64,000 nt of DNA from Xenophilus sp003671765 (GTDB lineage: Bacteria > Pseudomonadota > Gammaproteobacteria > Burkholderiales > Burkholderiaceae_C). The notes beneath the pieces are model-generated. The model was not told where the DNA came from. It worked only from the letters and a program-made list of their open reading frames with translations, and made no database searches. Made by a program: the position numbers and the translations under genes. Positions within the stretch are counted from its first letter, which is position 1; each line of letters starts with the position of its first letter. Location: the NCBI GenBank assembly GCA_051414805.1, contig CP166702.1:4898001-4962000 (forward strand), written 5' to 3'. Shown here piece by piece: positions 50,223 to 59,433 of this stretch.

Positions 50223-53200
50223 TTGCGCTTGACCGATAACAACACATCATCCAGCCCCCTTTCGCCCGTGGGCCAGGGGCCGAGTCGCCAATTGGAAGAC
50301 GAGCGAAGCGTCATACATGAACTGCGCCTTGAGCTCCAGGCTGCCCACGAGAGGGAACGACAGTTGCGGGCCCAATTGGAAGAGTCGCGCACCTCGCGAT
50401 GGCGCTTGGAAATCAGACTCGAAGGAAGGGCAAGGCAACTGGAGCGCCTGCTCGAGATTCACGAGCACAAGATCACGGCTTTGGAAAGCTCGAACTCGTG
50501 GCGCATCACGCGTCCGGTGCGTGCTCTCACCACCTGGCTCATCCAAACCCGCCCGAAAGCCCAAAAGCTGCTCAAGGCGGTGCGTCCGGGCGGCTCTGTA
50601 GAGCGGGCGGCCATCTTGCGCCGACTGCTGGGGCGGCAGGCTTCTGGGCCCGACTCTGGCTCTAGCATCGCCACGGAGTACGCTGATTGGTATTCGAACT
50701 ACCAAACGCTATCCTCGGAGGACATTGCACTGATTCAGGCACATGTGAATCAGCAAGCCTTCAGGCTGGTGCACGTGATGTGGGCCTTGCCGGCAGCCAA
50801 TGCTGTTGCAGTACGCGCGGCGGTCGACAGCCTTCGTGCTCAGTTGCTGCCCACCTGGACAGCGGACCTTTTGCTATCGGCCGACGCCACGACATCCAGC
50901 GACGAATGGGCACAGATCCCCCTAGACCACCGCGTGCGCTTTGTACAGGATGTAGCTGAGTTCCGCCGCGTACCGGAAGACGTTGCAGTCGTCGTAATCG
51001 ATCGTCCAGGGCGACTCGCGCCGCACAGTCTCTATCTGCTCCTAGAGGCTGAACGCCGCCTCGTCGGCACATCCGTCGTGCTGGCCGACGAGGACGAAGT
51101 CGACGCAGGGGGCAAATATCAGCGTCCTCGAATGGTGGGCAAGTATTCGCCGGAACTGCCCACAACGGGCAGCCTCGCGCTGTTCAGCCCCCGGTTGAGC
51201 AGCGCCTCTCACCCCCCTATTGATGCGTTCCGACATGGCCTCCGGGCTACGGTCCATGCTAGAGCCTTGCAAGAGGATGGCGTACCAGCTCACGTCGCCT
51301 TCGTCGCATTCCATGCAGCGCGATCGCCCCGGCTAGAGGGCGCCGAGGACCACGCAATCCTGGCGGGAGGAAAGGCAGAGGTTCCATTCATCAGCATCAT
51401 CATTCCTACGCGGGATCGATTCGAGTTGATTGAGCCCTGCATTTCCAGCATTCTTGAAAAGACCGACTATCCACGGCCCCGCTATGAGATCGTGGTGGTC
51501 GACAACGGATCCACCGAGTCCGATCTGCTCGACTACCTCGACCGATTGGCCGAAAGCCGGGAAATCAGGTTGCTCAAGGACCCTCGTAGATTCAACTACG
51601 CGCGGCTCAACAATCTCGCGGTGGCAGTCACCAGCGGAGAGCTGTTGGCCTTTGTGAACAACGATGTCGTGGTCCACGATCCAGCTTGGCTGCGCCGGCT
51701 GGCGTTCCACGCCATCAAGCCCACCGTGGGAGCTGTAGGCGCAAAACTGCTTTATCCGGACATGACCGTGCAGCACGGCGGCGTTGTTCTCGGAGTGCAA
51801 GGCGTCGCGGCCCACGCGCACCATAACCTAGCGGCCGACGCGCCTGGCTACCTCGGGCTAAGCAACACAACGCATGCGATTTCAGCAGTCACTGGCGCGT
51901 GCTTGATGATGCGCAGGAAGCTATTCGACGATTTGGGTGGCTTTAACGAAGATCTGGCTGTCGCGTTCAATGACACATTGCTTTGCATGGACGCCCTGGC
52001 AACCGGCGCGCGCAATGTCTATGTCCATCAGCCGGCGCTGATTCACTTCGAGTCCAAGTCTCGAGGCCTTGACGATACCGATGCCAAAAAGGCTCTCTTC
52101 CGTCGCGAGGCGCGCTATGCACGTAGCCGCTATCGCGACCTCTTCAAGAGCGACCCCTATTACAGCGACAACCTTAGCTTCGAACGCACGTATCAGCTCG
52201 CCTACCCGCCACGCACCTTCAAGCCCTGGCATGCTTTCCGCCGGGAGAGTTCGGGATGCATGCGCATCCTCATCCTAAGCATCACCCATCAGATCGGACA
52301 CGGTGTCGCGGTAGTTGTAGACATACACGCCCGACATCTGGCGAGCCTGGGCCATGATGTCATCCTGGGTGGCCCCTTCAGCGCCAGCGACTTCGCGTAC
52401 CCGGGCTGCAGACGCGCTTATCTCGAATCGCCGCAGCAGGCAGCGATCTACGCAGTGCAGCATGGCGTGGACTGCGTCATCATGCATACGCCGCCATATT
52501 TTTCGACCATGCGCTGGCTGGGCACGCAGATCAAGACCCTGGCCTACGATCATGGCGAACCGCCGCCAGAACTATTCCCCGATGCCGAGGCACGCAACGC
52601 GGAACTAGACGAAAAGGCATTCTGCCTGGAGATGGCCGACGCGCTCTACGCCAACTCAGAGGCCACCCGAGACGAGTCGGGCCATGACAATATGGGTGTC
52701 ATCCCGCTGGGAAATACGCACCTTGCGCAGTGGGATTGTTCGATGGTGGAACGCCGGGCCCAGGTCAGGGCACGACTGGGATTCGATGACGGCACTATCG
52801 TCGTACTCAATGTCTGTCGCTTTCATGCCGCCGAACGCTACTACAAGGGAATTGACGAATACTGCGCGGTGCGAGACCGCCTCTTGAACGAGTTCGCGGA
52901 CGTCGGGGAGCGTTTTGTCTTCGCTCTGGTTGGCAAAGGCACGGCGAAGGACGTGCAGGAGATGGAGCAGCGTGGTCTGAGGGTCTTCGCCAACGTGACC
53001 GACGTCGAGATGCTCGATATGTACTGCTGCGCCGATGTCTACGCAAACTTTTCGCGGTGGGAGGGCTATAACCTGGGAATTGGCCAAGCTTTGGCTATGG
53101 GCCTGGGTGTCGTGGCGTCGGATATTCCGGTCCATCGGACCTTTCCAATCTTCACGGCCAGCGAGACATCCCTGCAGGCGGCGAAGATTGTGGAACTCGG

Positions 53201-53312
53201 GCTGAACCCGCCACAGCCTCGTCAAGCAAACGCGACGCCTTGGGAGGGGCCGCTAGCGATGCTGGAAACCGCTGTGAACCAGTTGTGTTTCGGCAGAGCC
53301 GCCGCCCCATGA
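50223..53312 (+). CDS. Giant multidomain glycosyltransferase (coiled coil, GT-A pair, GT-B)
   Basis: A 1029-residue protein. Residues about 24-92 are a coiled coil ending in the motif SNSWRITRPVRAL. Residues about 180-325 look like a decayed GT-A domain: DEDEVDAGGKYQRPRM is kept but the DxD region is not clear. Residues about 387-650 are a full GT2 domain (ISIIIPTRDRFELIEPCISS, VVVDNGSTESDLLDYL, FVNNDVVVHDPAWL). From about 680 a GT4-like domain begins with MRILILSITHQIGHG and contains FSRWEGYNLGIGQALAMGLG. The start must be TTG: a stop lies 15 bases before 50223 and no ATG follows soon; 50229 is an alternative TTG. Confidence 0.88.
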   Translation: MRLTDNNTSSSPLSPVGQGPSRQLEDERSVIHELRLELQAAHERERQLRAQLEESRTSRWRLEIRLEGRARQLERLLEIHEHKITALESSNSWRITRPVRALTTWLIQTRPKAQKLLKAVRPGGSVERAAILRRLLGRQASGPDSGSSIATEYADWYSNYQTLSSEDIALIQAHVNQQAFRLVHVMWALPAANAVAVRAAVDSLRAQLLPTWTADLLLSADATTSSDEWAQIPLDHRVRFVQDVAEFRRVPEDVAVVVIDRPGRLAPHSLYLLLEAERRLVGTSVVLADEDEVDAGGKYQRPRMVGKYSPELPTTGSLALFSPRLSSASHPPIDAFRHGLRATVHARALQEDGVPAHVAFVAFHAARSPRLEGAEDHAILAGGKAEVPFISIIIPTRDRFELIEPCISSILEKTDYPRPRYEIVVVDNGSTESDLLDYLDRLAESREIRLLKDPRRFNYARLNNLAVAVTSGELLAFVNNDVVVHDPAWLRRLAFHAIKPTVGAVGAKLLYPDMTVQHGGVVLGVQGVAAHAHHNLAADAPGYLGLSNTTHAISAVTGACLMMRRKLFDDLGGFNEDLAVAFNDTLLCMDALATGARNVYVHQPALIHFESKSRGLDDTDAKKALFRREARYARSRYRDLFKSDPYYSDNLSFERTYQLAYPPRTFKPWHAFRRESSGCMRILILSITHQIGHGVAVVVDIHARHLASLGHDVILGGPFSASDFAYPGCRRAYLESPQQAAIYAVQHGVDCVIMHTPPYFSTMRWLGTQIKTLAYDHGEPPPELFPDAEARNAELDEKAFCLEMADALYANSEATRDESGHDNMGVIPLGNTHLAQWDCSMVERRAQVRARLGFDDGTIVVLNVCRFHAAERYYKGIDEYCAVRDRLLNEFADVGERFVFALVGKGTAKDVQEMEQRGLRVFANVTDVEMLDMYCCADVYANFSRWEGYNLGIGQALAMGLGVVASDIPVHRTFPIFTASETSLQAAKIVELGLNPPQPRQANATPWEGPLAMLETAVNQLCFGRAAAP

Positions 53313-53635
53313 GCGCCTGCCAGTCGCGGGCCCGGCGAAGCGTAGTACGGCTTCCACACGGCCACCCAGCCTAAGGCGCTGACCGATGCTCTGCGCCACG
53401 TCCAGCCAAGGCGCACCGGTCGCCCTGATGGCGATGGACGGCAGCGAGCAACGGCACAGTCTGTACGCTTGTGCAAACTCCACCTATATCCAAGCGCCAA
53501 GCGACTCTGTGTCACCCGGTACCATGGGGCTGGTATCGACGCTACGAATGTTCCCCTACTACATCGTTCGCCCGTCTCGGAGCAGATGAGGCGCCGGCCC
53601 AAAGTGGCGACACAAAGACCTGACTTGATCTCACC
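53313..53635. other. Gene-poor gap inside the transferred block
   Basis: About 320 bases between the giant transferase gene and the next. No open frame on either strand resembles a family I know; a minus-strand frame overlaps both neighbours and looks fortuitous. There is no clear terminator or repeat. It may be a decayed gene remnant. Confidence 0.5.
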
Positions 53636-55438
53636 ATGAGTGCTGAATTGGACAACCTCACTTCCGACGCCGACCTGCTCCGGCGTTCGGCATTCTTTGA
53701 TCCGGCATATTACTTGGCGCGCAACCCCGACGTCGCGGCGGGAGCGATCGATCCCATCTCGCACTACCTTGGATGCGGAGCACAAGAAGGACGTGACCCG
53801 AGCCCCGACTTTTCCACTACCGGCTACCTTGAGCTATATCCCGATGTTGCCGCGCAGGGCCTGAATCCGTTGGTGCACTTCCTGCGTTGCGGACTTGCCG
53901 AAGGAAGGGATACAGGTGTCGACATGCGGGAGCCAATAGTGGCGGCGCCTGCGGTGTCGCCGATCGTGCCAGCCAGCGATGAAGACCATGAGTTGGTGCT
54001 CAAAAGCGGACTCTTCGACCCGGAGTACTATCTCGCTCGCTATCCAGATGTTGCCGCCGCTGGCCTCGATCCATTGGGCCACTATCTTAGTTCGGGGGTG
54101 AAAGAAGGACGCGATCCCAGCGAGTCCTTCTCTACATCGGACTATTTGCGCCGACATCAAGATGTCGCCGCTTTGGGACTCAATCCGCTGTTGCACTATT
54201 TGCGTTATGGACGCCATGAGGGAAGAACAGCGGCGCGCGCACAACCGCTTCTGCCATCCCTCTTACAACTGTTCGAGCAGCGCTGGCCTGCGTTGCGCCC
54301 CTTGCTTACCTTCAGCGTACCTGCCACCCGACCGCGGGTAAACGTCGTGACAGACAGCGTATCTCCCTCACAGCTATTTGGAGGCGTCGGTACTGCATTG
54401 ATCCTTGCCACTCTGCTCGCGAATCGCCTGGACGCTACCCTGCGTTTAATCACCCGGACCGACCCGCCAGATGCCCGAGCGCTGACAGCCGTTCTGCGCG
54501 CGAATGGTCTGGAGCTTGCAGGAGCGTTCGAAACAGTTCATGCCCCGTTGGATGGGAGCGTCACGGTAGAGATGGGACCCGTCGATCTGATATTGACCAC
54601 GTCATGGTGGAGCACCTATGCCACCCTGCGCTCAGTTCCGACGAACCGCGTCATCTACCTCCTCCAAGAGGACGAACGCATGTTTTATCCACATGGCGAC
54701 GACCGACTTTTGTGCGCCGAAACTCTCGCGACTCCCGGCCTATCGACCGTCGTTAACACTCAGCTACTTCACTCGCACCTGACCGTGGGTCCTCATGCGG
54801 TACCTGGGCTGGCAGCGCGTGCTACATGGTTTGAGCCAGCTTTTGTGTCCGCAGCGTCCCATCCCCCCCACGGCGAAGGACACAAGTTGCGCCTGTTCTT
54901 CTATTCGCGCCCCCACAACCTGCGCAATCTATTTTGGAGGGGAGCAATGGCTCTTTGCGACGCAATCGAGCGTGGCATATTAGACCCTGATCAATGGCAA
55001 TTCTATTTTGTCGGAAAGGATACTCCTGCATTTGTTCTACCAAGGGGCGTTAAGCCCGAGATCGTCGAGGGCCTGGACTGGACAGAGTACCAACGTTTCG
55101 CTGCAGGGATGGACGCGGCGTTCGTGCTAATGGACACACCCCATCCGTCCTATCCCCCGCTCGATATGGCAGCGGCAGGCGTGGCGGTTTTAACCAACCG
55201 CCAAGGAGTGAAAACCGACCTTTCTGCCTACTCAAAAAATATCCTGATGGCAGACGCAGATTTAAACAGCCTGAGGAGTGGTTTGGCCGCTCTTGCTGCG
55301 TTGGCTTCGCAACGTGAGCTGCGAAGGTCAAACAGAGCAAATGATGCGATTCAACGCAGTTGGTCCACGGCGCTCCAACCGGTTATCGACCAGTTGGAGC
55401 TGCAATTTTCCGGGGGGCTCAAGCGACATGTTTCTTGA
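53636..55438 (+). CDS. WsaF-like glycosyltransferase with DPxYYL repeats
   Basis: A 600-residue protein. Residues about 18-197 hold four copies of a 35-residue repeat (FDPAYYLARNPDVA..DPISHYLGCGAQEGRDP and relatives; starts near 18, 58, 125 and 167). From about 232 a GT-B-like domain follows: RPRVNVVTDSVSPSQLFGGV, NRVIYLLQEDERMFYPHGD, LRLFFYSRPHNLRNLFWRG and YPPLDMAAAGVAVLTNRQG. The latter pattern fits WsaF-type rhamnosyltransferases that use dTDP-rhamnose, which rmlBDAC would supply. TTA codons and modest GC set it apart from the flanking genes. It overlaps the next gene by 11 bases. Confidence 0.82.
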   Translation: MSAELDNLTSDADLLRRSAFFDPAYYLARNPDVAAGAIDPISHYLGCGAQEGRDPSPDFSTTGYLELYPDVAAQGLNPLVHFLRCGLAEGRDTGVDMREPIVAAPAVSPIVPASDEDHELVLKSGLFDPEYYLARYPDVAAAGLDPLGHYLSSGVKEGRDPSESFSTSDYLRRHQDVAALGLNPLLHYLRYGRHEGRTAARAQPLLPSLLQLFEQRWPALRPLLTFSVPATRPRVNVVTDSVSPSQLFGGVGTALILATLLANRLDATLRLITRTDPPDARALTAVLRANGLELAGAFETVHAPLDGSVTVEMGPVDLILTTSWWSTYATLRSVPTNRVIYLLQEDERMFYPHGDDRLLCAETLATPGLSTVVNTQLLHSHLTVGPHAVPGLAARATWFEPAFVSAASHPPHGEGHKLRLFFYSRPHNLRNLFWRGAMALCDAIERGILDPDQWQFYFVGKDTPAFVLPRGVKPEIVEGLDWTEYQRFAAGMDAAFVLMDTPHPSYPPLDMAAAGVAVLTNRQGVKTDLSAYSKNILMADADLNSLRSGLAALAALASQRELRRSNRANDAIQRSWSTALQPVIDQLELQFSGGLKRHVS

Positions 55439-56624
55439 CTTGCCACAACCGCCGATTGCAGCGCGGGTGCCTTGGGATACACCGTTGCGGCCACGCATCG
55501 ACGAAGTGCTTGCGCGCCGATGCCGCATTGCTTGGCTATATTTAAATCCTGACACCAGCACGTTTCGATACCGCGTCTTCAACATGGTGGAAGGATTGAA
55601 CCGCGATCCTCAGTGTCGCGCCGCTGCCACTTGGTTTAGTGGTGACGAGCTTGATCACATCCATCATCTGATTCCACTGCTTCACGCGATCGTCATTACT
55701 CGATTCCAATATGGCGCGGCGTTGGACCGAATTATTCGCCTCGCACAACGTGTTGGCACCCGGATATTGTTCGACAGTGATGATCTTGTATTCGACGTTC
55801 GGTACGCGCCTCTGGTGATGGATTCACTAGCATTGGATACCGAGTCGCACGCCGTCTGGGACGCTTGGTACAGCTACATGGGACGGCTCGCCGCAACAGG
55901 GAACCGCGCCCAGGCGGGTATCACCACCAACCCATTTCTGGCGGCACGCATGGGCGAAGCATTCGCCGGAATGCCGACATCGGTTGTGCCCAACTTCCTT
56001 AATCGCGATCAGCAAGCTTTCTCGCGCCAACTGCTTGAGGCCAAACGCAGCCGCGGATGGCGCCGCGACCGGCACATCACTATTGGATACTTTAGTGGGT
56101 CGCCTACGCATCGCAAGGACTTCGCTGTCGCAGCGCCTGCCTTGGCCCGTCTGTTAGATCGCGACGCGGCCGTGACAGTGCGAATCGCCGGCTATCTGGA
56201 CGAAGCGGGCGCACTTAGCCGGCACAAGGCGCGCGTAGAAATCGTGCCTCATATGAACTACATAGCCCTGCAACGGTCCATTGCGGAGGTGGAGATCAAC
56301 ATCGCACCACTTCAAGACAACACGTTCACCAACTGCAAATCTGAGCTCAAGTTTTTCGAGGCAGCCGCAGTCGGCACATGGACAGTTGCGACGCCGACGT
56401 CGACTTTTGCAGCGGCGATCGTCCCCGGCGAGACGGGGGCACTGGCCCGCGCGCATGAGTGGGATGACGCGCTTCAGGAAGCGGTCGATCTTGCGCGGGA
56501 CACCAAGCGCTACGCCGCACTCGCAGATGCGGCAGCCGAGCATGTCCACGTTCGTTATGGATGGGACCAGTTCGCTGAGCAAATTCTGCGGGCCGTCGAA
56601 GCACCTACTGAGTTAACACAATGA
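55428..56624 (+). CDS. GT4-type glycosyltransferase
   Basis: A 398-residue GT-B transferase starting MFLDLPQPPIAARVPWDTPL. RIAWLYLNPDTSTFRYRVFN opens the first Rossmann half. IGYFSGSPTHRKDFAVAAPA begins the donor half, and ELKFFEAAAVGTWTVATPTS is the E-x7-E region. It lacks a signal or membrane helix. The start overlaps the upstream stop, and its stop overlaps the methyltransferase start as ATGA, so three genes are tightly coupled. The donor sugar is unknown; rhamnose, mannose or fucose are on hand in this locus. Confidence 0.83.
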   Translation: MFLDLPQPPIAARVPWDTPLRPRIDEVLARRCRIAWLYLNPDTSTFRYRVFNMVEGLNRDPQCRAAATWFSGDELDHIHHLIPLLHAIVITRFQYGAALDRIIRLAQRVGTRILFDSDDLVFDVRYAPLVMDSLALDTESHAVWDAWYSYMGRLAATGNRAQAGITTNPFLAARMGEAFAGMPTSVVPNFLNRDQQAFSRQLLEAKRSRGWRRDRHITIGYFSGSPTHRKDFAVAAPALARLLDRDAAVTVRIAGYLDEAGALSRHKARVEIVPHMNYIALQRSIAEVEINIAPLQDNTFTNCKSELKFFEAAAVGTWTVATPTSTFAAAIVPGETGALARAHEWDDALQEAVDLARDTKRYAALADAAAEHVHVRYGWDQFAEQILRAVEAPTELTQ

Positions 56625-57835
56625 ACGCCACGCCAGCTTCCCGCCTGCCTTCGATCGGAGCGCACTGCCTTTCTATCGCTTCTTTCTGGAGGCCCCAACA
56701 TCTGGTGTGGTCGGCCTGGGTCGAGCACGGCGCGTTCGCCTTCTGGCTCATAAACGCCTTGCGTCCCCGAACCGTTGTTGAGTTGGGCACGCACAACGGC
56801 TACTCCTTTTTTGCGATGTGCCAAGCGGTAAAAAGCTTGGGACTGTCCACCGCCTGCTATGCGGTCGATACGTGGAGAGGTGACGAGCATGCCGGCTTCT
56901 ATAACGACGACATCTATGCGTCAGTGTCACGAGTGCGCAACGAAGAGTACTCCGATGTTGCCACGCTAATTCGCTCAACCTTCGACGAAGCACTGCCCTA
57001 TTTTCCAGACGGAACGATTGATCTCTTGCACATTGATGGGCGTCATGGTTATGAGGACGTGCGTCACGATTTCGAGACTTGGCGGCCCAAGTTGTCATCG
57101 CGTGCCATCGTCCTTTTCCACGACACCAATGTTCGGCGCGATGGTTTTGGTGTCTGGAAGCTGTGGGAGGAACTGAAGGCCGCACATCCAAACTTTGAGT
57201 TCGTCCATGGGCATGGACTCGGTGTGATGCTCGCGGGCAACGAAATGCCGCAAGGGATTGAACCGCTGTTTGCTGCTTCGTTGGACACTGATGCGCAAGC
57301 CATGGTACGTACGGCCTATAGCAGGCTGGGACGTGCAGCGAGCGATAGCTTCGATTTCGGAAGAGATCGTGAAGCGTTAGAAGGCCAGCTTCGGGTTGCG
57401 CAAGAAGCTAAATCCGCGCTAGAGGTGGTCATCGTCAACGAGCGCGCGGCCCGTGAGGCTCAAGTCCTCGAGTGCCGAGCCAACGAAGCGAGAGCTGCGG
57501 ACGAAAGAGGACGCGCTTTTGAATTCCAACTCGCGTCTCTCGAAGAAGCGAACGCCGCCTTGGCAGCTCAGTTGGAAGAGTCGTTGCGCAAGCTTGCAAA
57601 CCAGCACAAGCAACTGGTGCGGCAACGTGTTCTCTCCGAGCAACAAGCGCACATCAAGAGCCAACTGCAAGATGACCTTCAGTCACGCCACCCACTGGCG
57701 GGATGGGTGGACCGCTGGTCTCGCTTGCACCCGCGCCGCGCCCGGTGGACGTGGCGCGCCATGCGGGTTGGCCACATGATTCTCACCTTCCAGTTCCTCA
57801 GGCTAGCGCGCGCTGCATTGCGGCGGCTGAGGTAG
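56621..57835 (+). CDS. Methyltransferase with long C-terminal coiled coil (candidate chain-length ruler)
   Basis: A 404-residue protein. Residues about 20-210 are a class I SAM-dependent methyltransferase: TVVELGTHNGYSFF (51-64), LLHIDGRHGYEDVRHDFETW (135-154) and IVLFHDTN. Residues about 248-354 are a predicted continuous coiled coil (heptads with Leu, Ala and Glu), followed by a basic amphipathic tail (RRARWTWRAMRVGHM...). The layout recalls WbdD of E. coli O9a, which caps the chain end and sets its length through a coiled coil. The kinase part of WbdD is not visible. It is last in the wzm-wzt operon. Confidence 0.8.
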   Translation: MNATPASRLPSIGAHCLSIASFWRPQHLVWSAWVEHGAFAFWLINALRPRTVVELGTHNGYSFFAMCQAVKSLGLSTACYAVDTWRGDEHAGFYNDDIYASVSRVRNEEYSDVATLIRSTFDEALPYFPDGTIDLLHIDGRHGYEDVRHDFETWRPKLSSRAIVLFHDTNVRRDGFGVWKLWEELKAAHPNFEFVHGHGLGVMLAGNEMPQGIEPLFAASLDTDAQAMVRTAYSRLGRAASDSFDFGRDREALEGQLRVAQEAKSALEVVIVNERAAREAQVLECRANEARAADERGRAFEFQLASLEEANAALAAQLEESLRKLANQHKQLVRQRVLSEQQAHIKSQLQDDLQSRHPLAGWVDRWSRLHPRRARWTWRAMRVGHMILTFQFLRLARAALRRLR

Positions 57836-57903
57836 GCAATCACGCCTTCGAATGGGCACCACGAGGGATGCCATCGCACACTCTGACCCAGTGAGCTGGC
57901 GTC

Positions 57904-57928
57904 GGGAAACCGCATGCGCACGGTTCCC
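57904..57928. terminator. Hairpin between convergent operons
   Basis: GGGAAACCG (57904-57912) pairs with CGGTTCCC (57921-57928) with one bulged base. It stands between the methyltransferase stop and the rmlC stop, which face each other. No U tract, so if it terminates it may need Rho. Confidence 0.5.
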
Positions 57929-57938
57929 AACGAGGCGC

Positions 57939-58487
57939 TTAGTCAAACAGATCAGCCTCTGCCAATAAGCGCGCTGCCTGATCCTTGCCAGACAGTTGGA
58001 CAGCAGCGCCGAGCTCTGGCCATCCAATATTCAATTGGGGGTCGTTCCAAGCAAGCGACCGCTCGTGAATCGGCGAGTAGTAATCGGTGGTCTTGTACAG
58101 GAAGTCAGCAGTGTCGCTGAGCACCAAGAAACCGTGTGCGAATCCCGCAGGCACCCAGAGTTGGCGATGGTTGGCCTCGCTGAGCTCAACGCCTACCCAT
58201 TGGGCAAAGGTAGGCGAGGACCGCCGAATATCCACTGCGACGTCGTAGACGGCGCCTCTCGTGACTCGAACCAATTTTCCTTGCGGCTGCTGTATTTGAT
58301 AGTGCAAGCCGCGCAGAACTCCCTTGCCCGAACGGGAATGATTGTCCTGAACGAACTGCACGCTCCCGCCGACTACTTCTTCAAAAGTTCGCTGGTTGAA
58401 ACTTTCCATGAAGAAGCCGCGCGCGTCACCAAAAACCTTCGGCTCAAGAATCAGTACCTCTGGGATGGCTGTGGAAATGACATTCAT
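57939..58487 (-). CDS. rmlC: dTDP-4-dehydrorhamnose 3,5-epimerase
   Basis: Third step of dTDP-L-rhamnose synthesis; 182 residues, a cupin-fold dimer. The start is MNVISTAIPEVLILEPKVFG. FGDARGFFMESFNQRTFEE carries a conserved Arg near 23. VLRGLHYQIQQPQGKLVRV has the catalytic His near 62. VWVPAGFAHGF-like and FLYKTTDYYSPIHERSLAWN supply the second His and the Tyr. Its ATG overlaps the rmlA stop (ATGA). It is the last gene of rmlB-D-A-C on the minus strand. Confidence 0.95.
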   Translation of the reverse strand: MNVISTAIPEVLILEPKVFGDARGFFMESFNQRTFEEVVGGSVQFVQDNHSRSGKGVLRGLHYQIQQPQGKLVRVTRGAVYDVAVDIRRSSPTFAQWVGVELSEANHRQLWVPAGFAHGFLVLSDTADFLYKTTDYYSPIHERSLAWNDPQLNIGWPELGAAVQLSGKDQAARLLAEADLFD

Positions 58488-59371
58488 CGCGCACCGCCTT
58501 CCTTCAACGTCCGTAGCAAATACTGCCCGTAACCATTCTTGCTCAACGGCGCTGCCAGCTTGGCAACCCGCTCGGCATCGATCCAGCCCGCGCGCCACGC
58601 GATTTCTTCGGGGCAAGCAATCTTGAGGCCCTGACGGTGTTCCAAGGTCGCGATGAACTGGCCTGCTTCGAGCAAGCTTTCATGCGTGCCCGTATCCAAC
58701 CACGCGTAGCCCCGCTGCATGATCTGCACGTTGAGGCGGCCGGACTGCAGGTAGGCTTCGTTGACCGCCGTGATTTCCAGTTCGCCTCGCGGGCTTGGCT
58801 TCACCGATTTGGCGATCTGAGTGACGGCGCTGTCGTAGAAGTAGAGACCCGTGACGGCGTAGCTGCTCTTGGGCTTGGCAGGCTTTTCCTCGATGCTGCT
58901 CGCCTTGCCGGCTTCGTCAAAAGCCACGACGCCGTAACGCTCTGGGTCGTGCACGTGGTATGCGAACACCGTCGCGCCGTCTGGCTGGGAATCGGCATTC
59001 TTGAGCAACAGCGCAAGATCGTGGCCATGGAAGATGTTGTCCCCGAGCACCAATGCGCTGGGCGCACCATCCAGAAATTTCTCACCAATGATGAACGCTT
59101 GCGCAAGCCCATCCGGGCTGGGCTGCACGGCATATTGCAGATTGATGCCCCACTGGCTGCCATCCCCCAGCAGTTGCTGGAAGCGCGGCGTGTCCTGCGG
59201 CGTGCTGATGATCAGGATGTCTCGCATGCCGCCCAGCATCAGGGTGCTGAGCGGGTAGTAGATCATCGGCTTGTCATACACGGGCAGCAGTTGCTTGCTG
59301 ATCGCCAGCGTGGCGGGATGAAGGCGCGTGCCCGATCCGCCCGCCAGGATGATGCCTTTGCGTTGTGTCAT
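58484..59371 (-). CDS. rmlA: Glucose-1-phosphate thymidylyltransferase
   Basis: Makes dTDP-glucose from glucose-1-phosphate and dTTP; 295 residues. GIILAGGSGTRLHPATLAIS (6-25) is the nucleotidyltransferase signature. KQLLPVYDKPMIYYPLSTLM, LVLGDNIFHGHDLALLL, IEEKPAKPKSSYAVTGLYFY and GYAWLDTGTHESLLEAGQFI are all canonical RmlA blocks. An AAGGAGG-like site (CCAAGGAGGAATTCG) precedes the ATG at 59371. It is 62 bases after rmlD. Confidence 0.96.
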   Translation of the reverse strand: MTQRKGIILAGGSGTRLHPATLAISKQLLPVYDKPMIYYPLSTLMLGGMRDILIISTPQDTPRFQQLLGDGSQWGINLQYAVQPSPDGLAQAFIIGEKFLDGAPSALVLGDNIFHGHDLALLLKNADSQPDGATVFAYHVHDPERYGVVAFDEAGKASSIEEKPAKPKSSYAVTGLYFYDSAVTQIAKSVKPSPRGELEITAVNEAYLQSGRLNVQIMQRGYAWLDTGTHESLLEAGQFIATLEHRQGLKIACPEEIAWRAGWIDAERVAKLAAPLSKNGYGQYLLRTLKEGGAR

Positions 59372-59433
59372 CGAATTCCTCCTTGGATATGAGACTCGGC
59401 TGCCCGAGCTCGTGTCGGCGCAGGCGCCAAAAC

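Noticed and set aside
53222..53785. Minus-strand frame of 187 codons over the gap after the giant transferase gene
   Set aside because: It overlaps the ends of both neighbours, shows no recognisable motif and lacks a convincing start. It may be a remnant, but I cannot support a gene.
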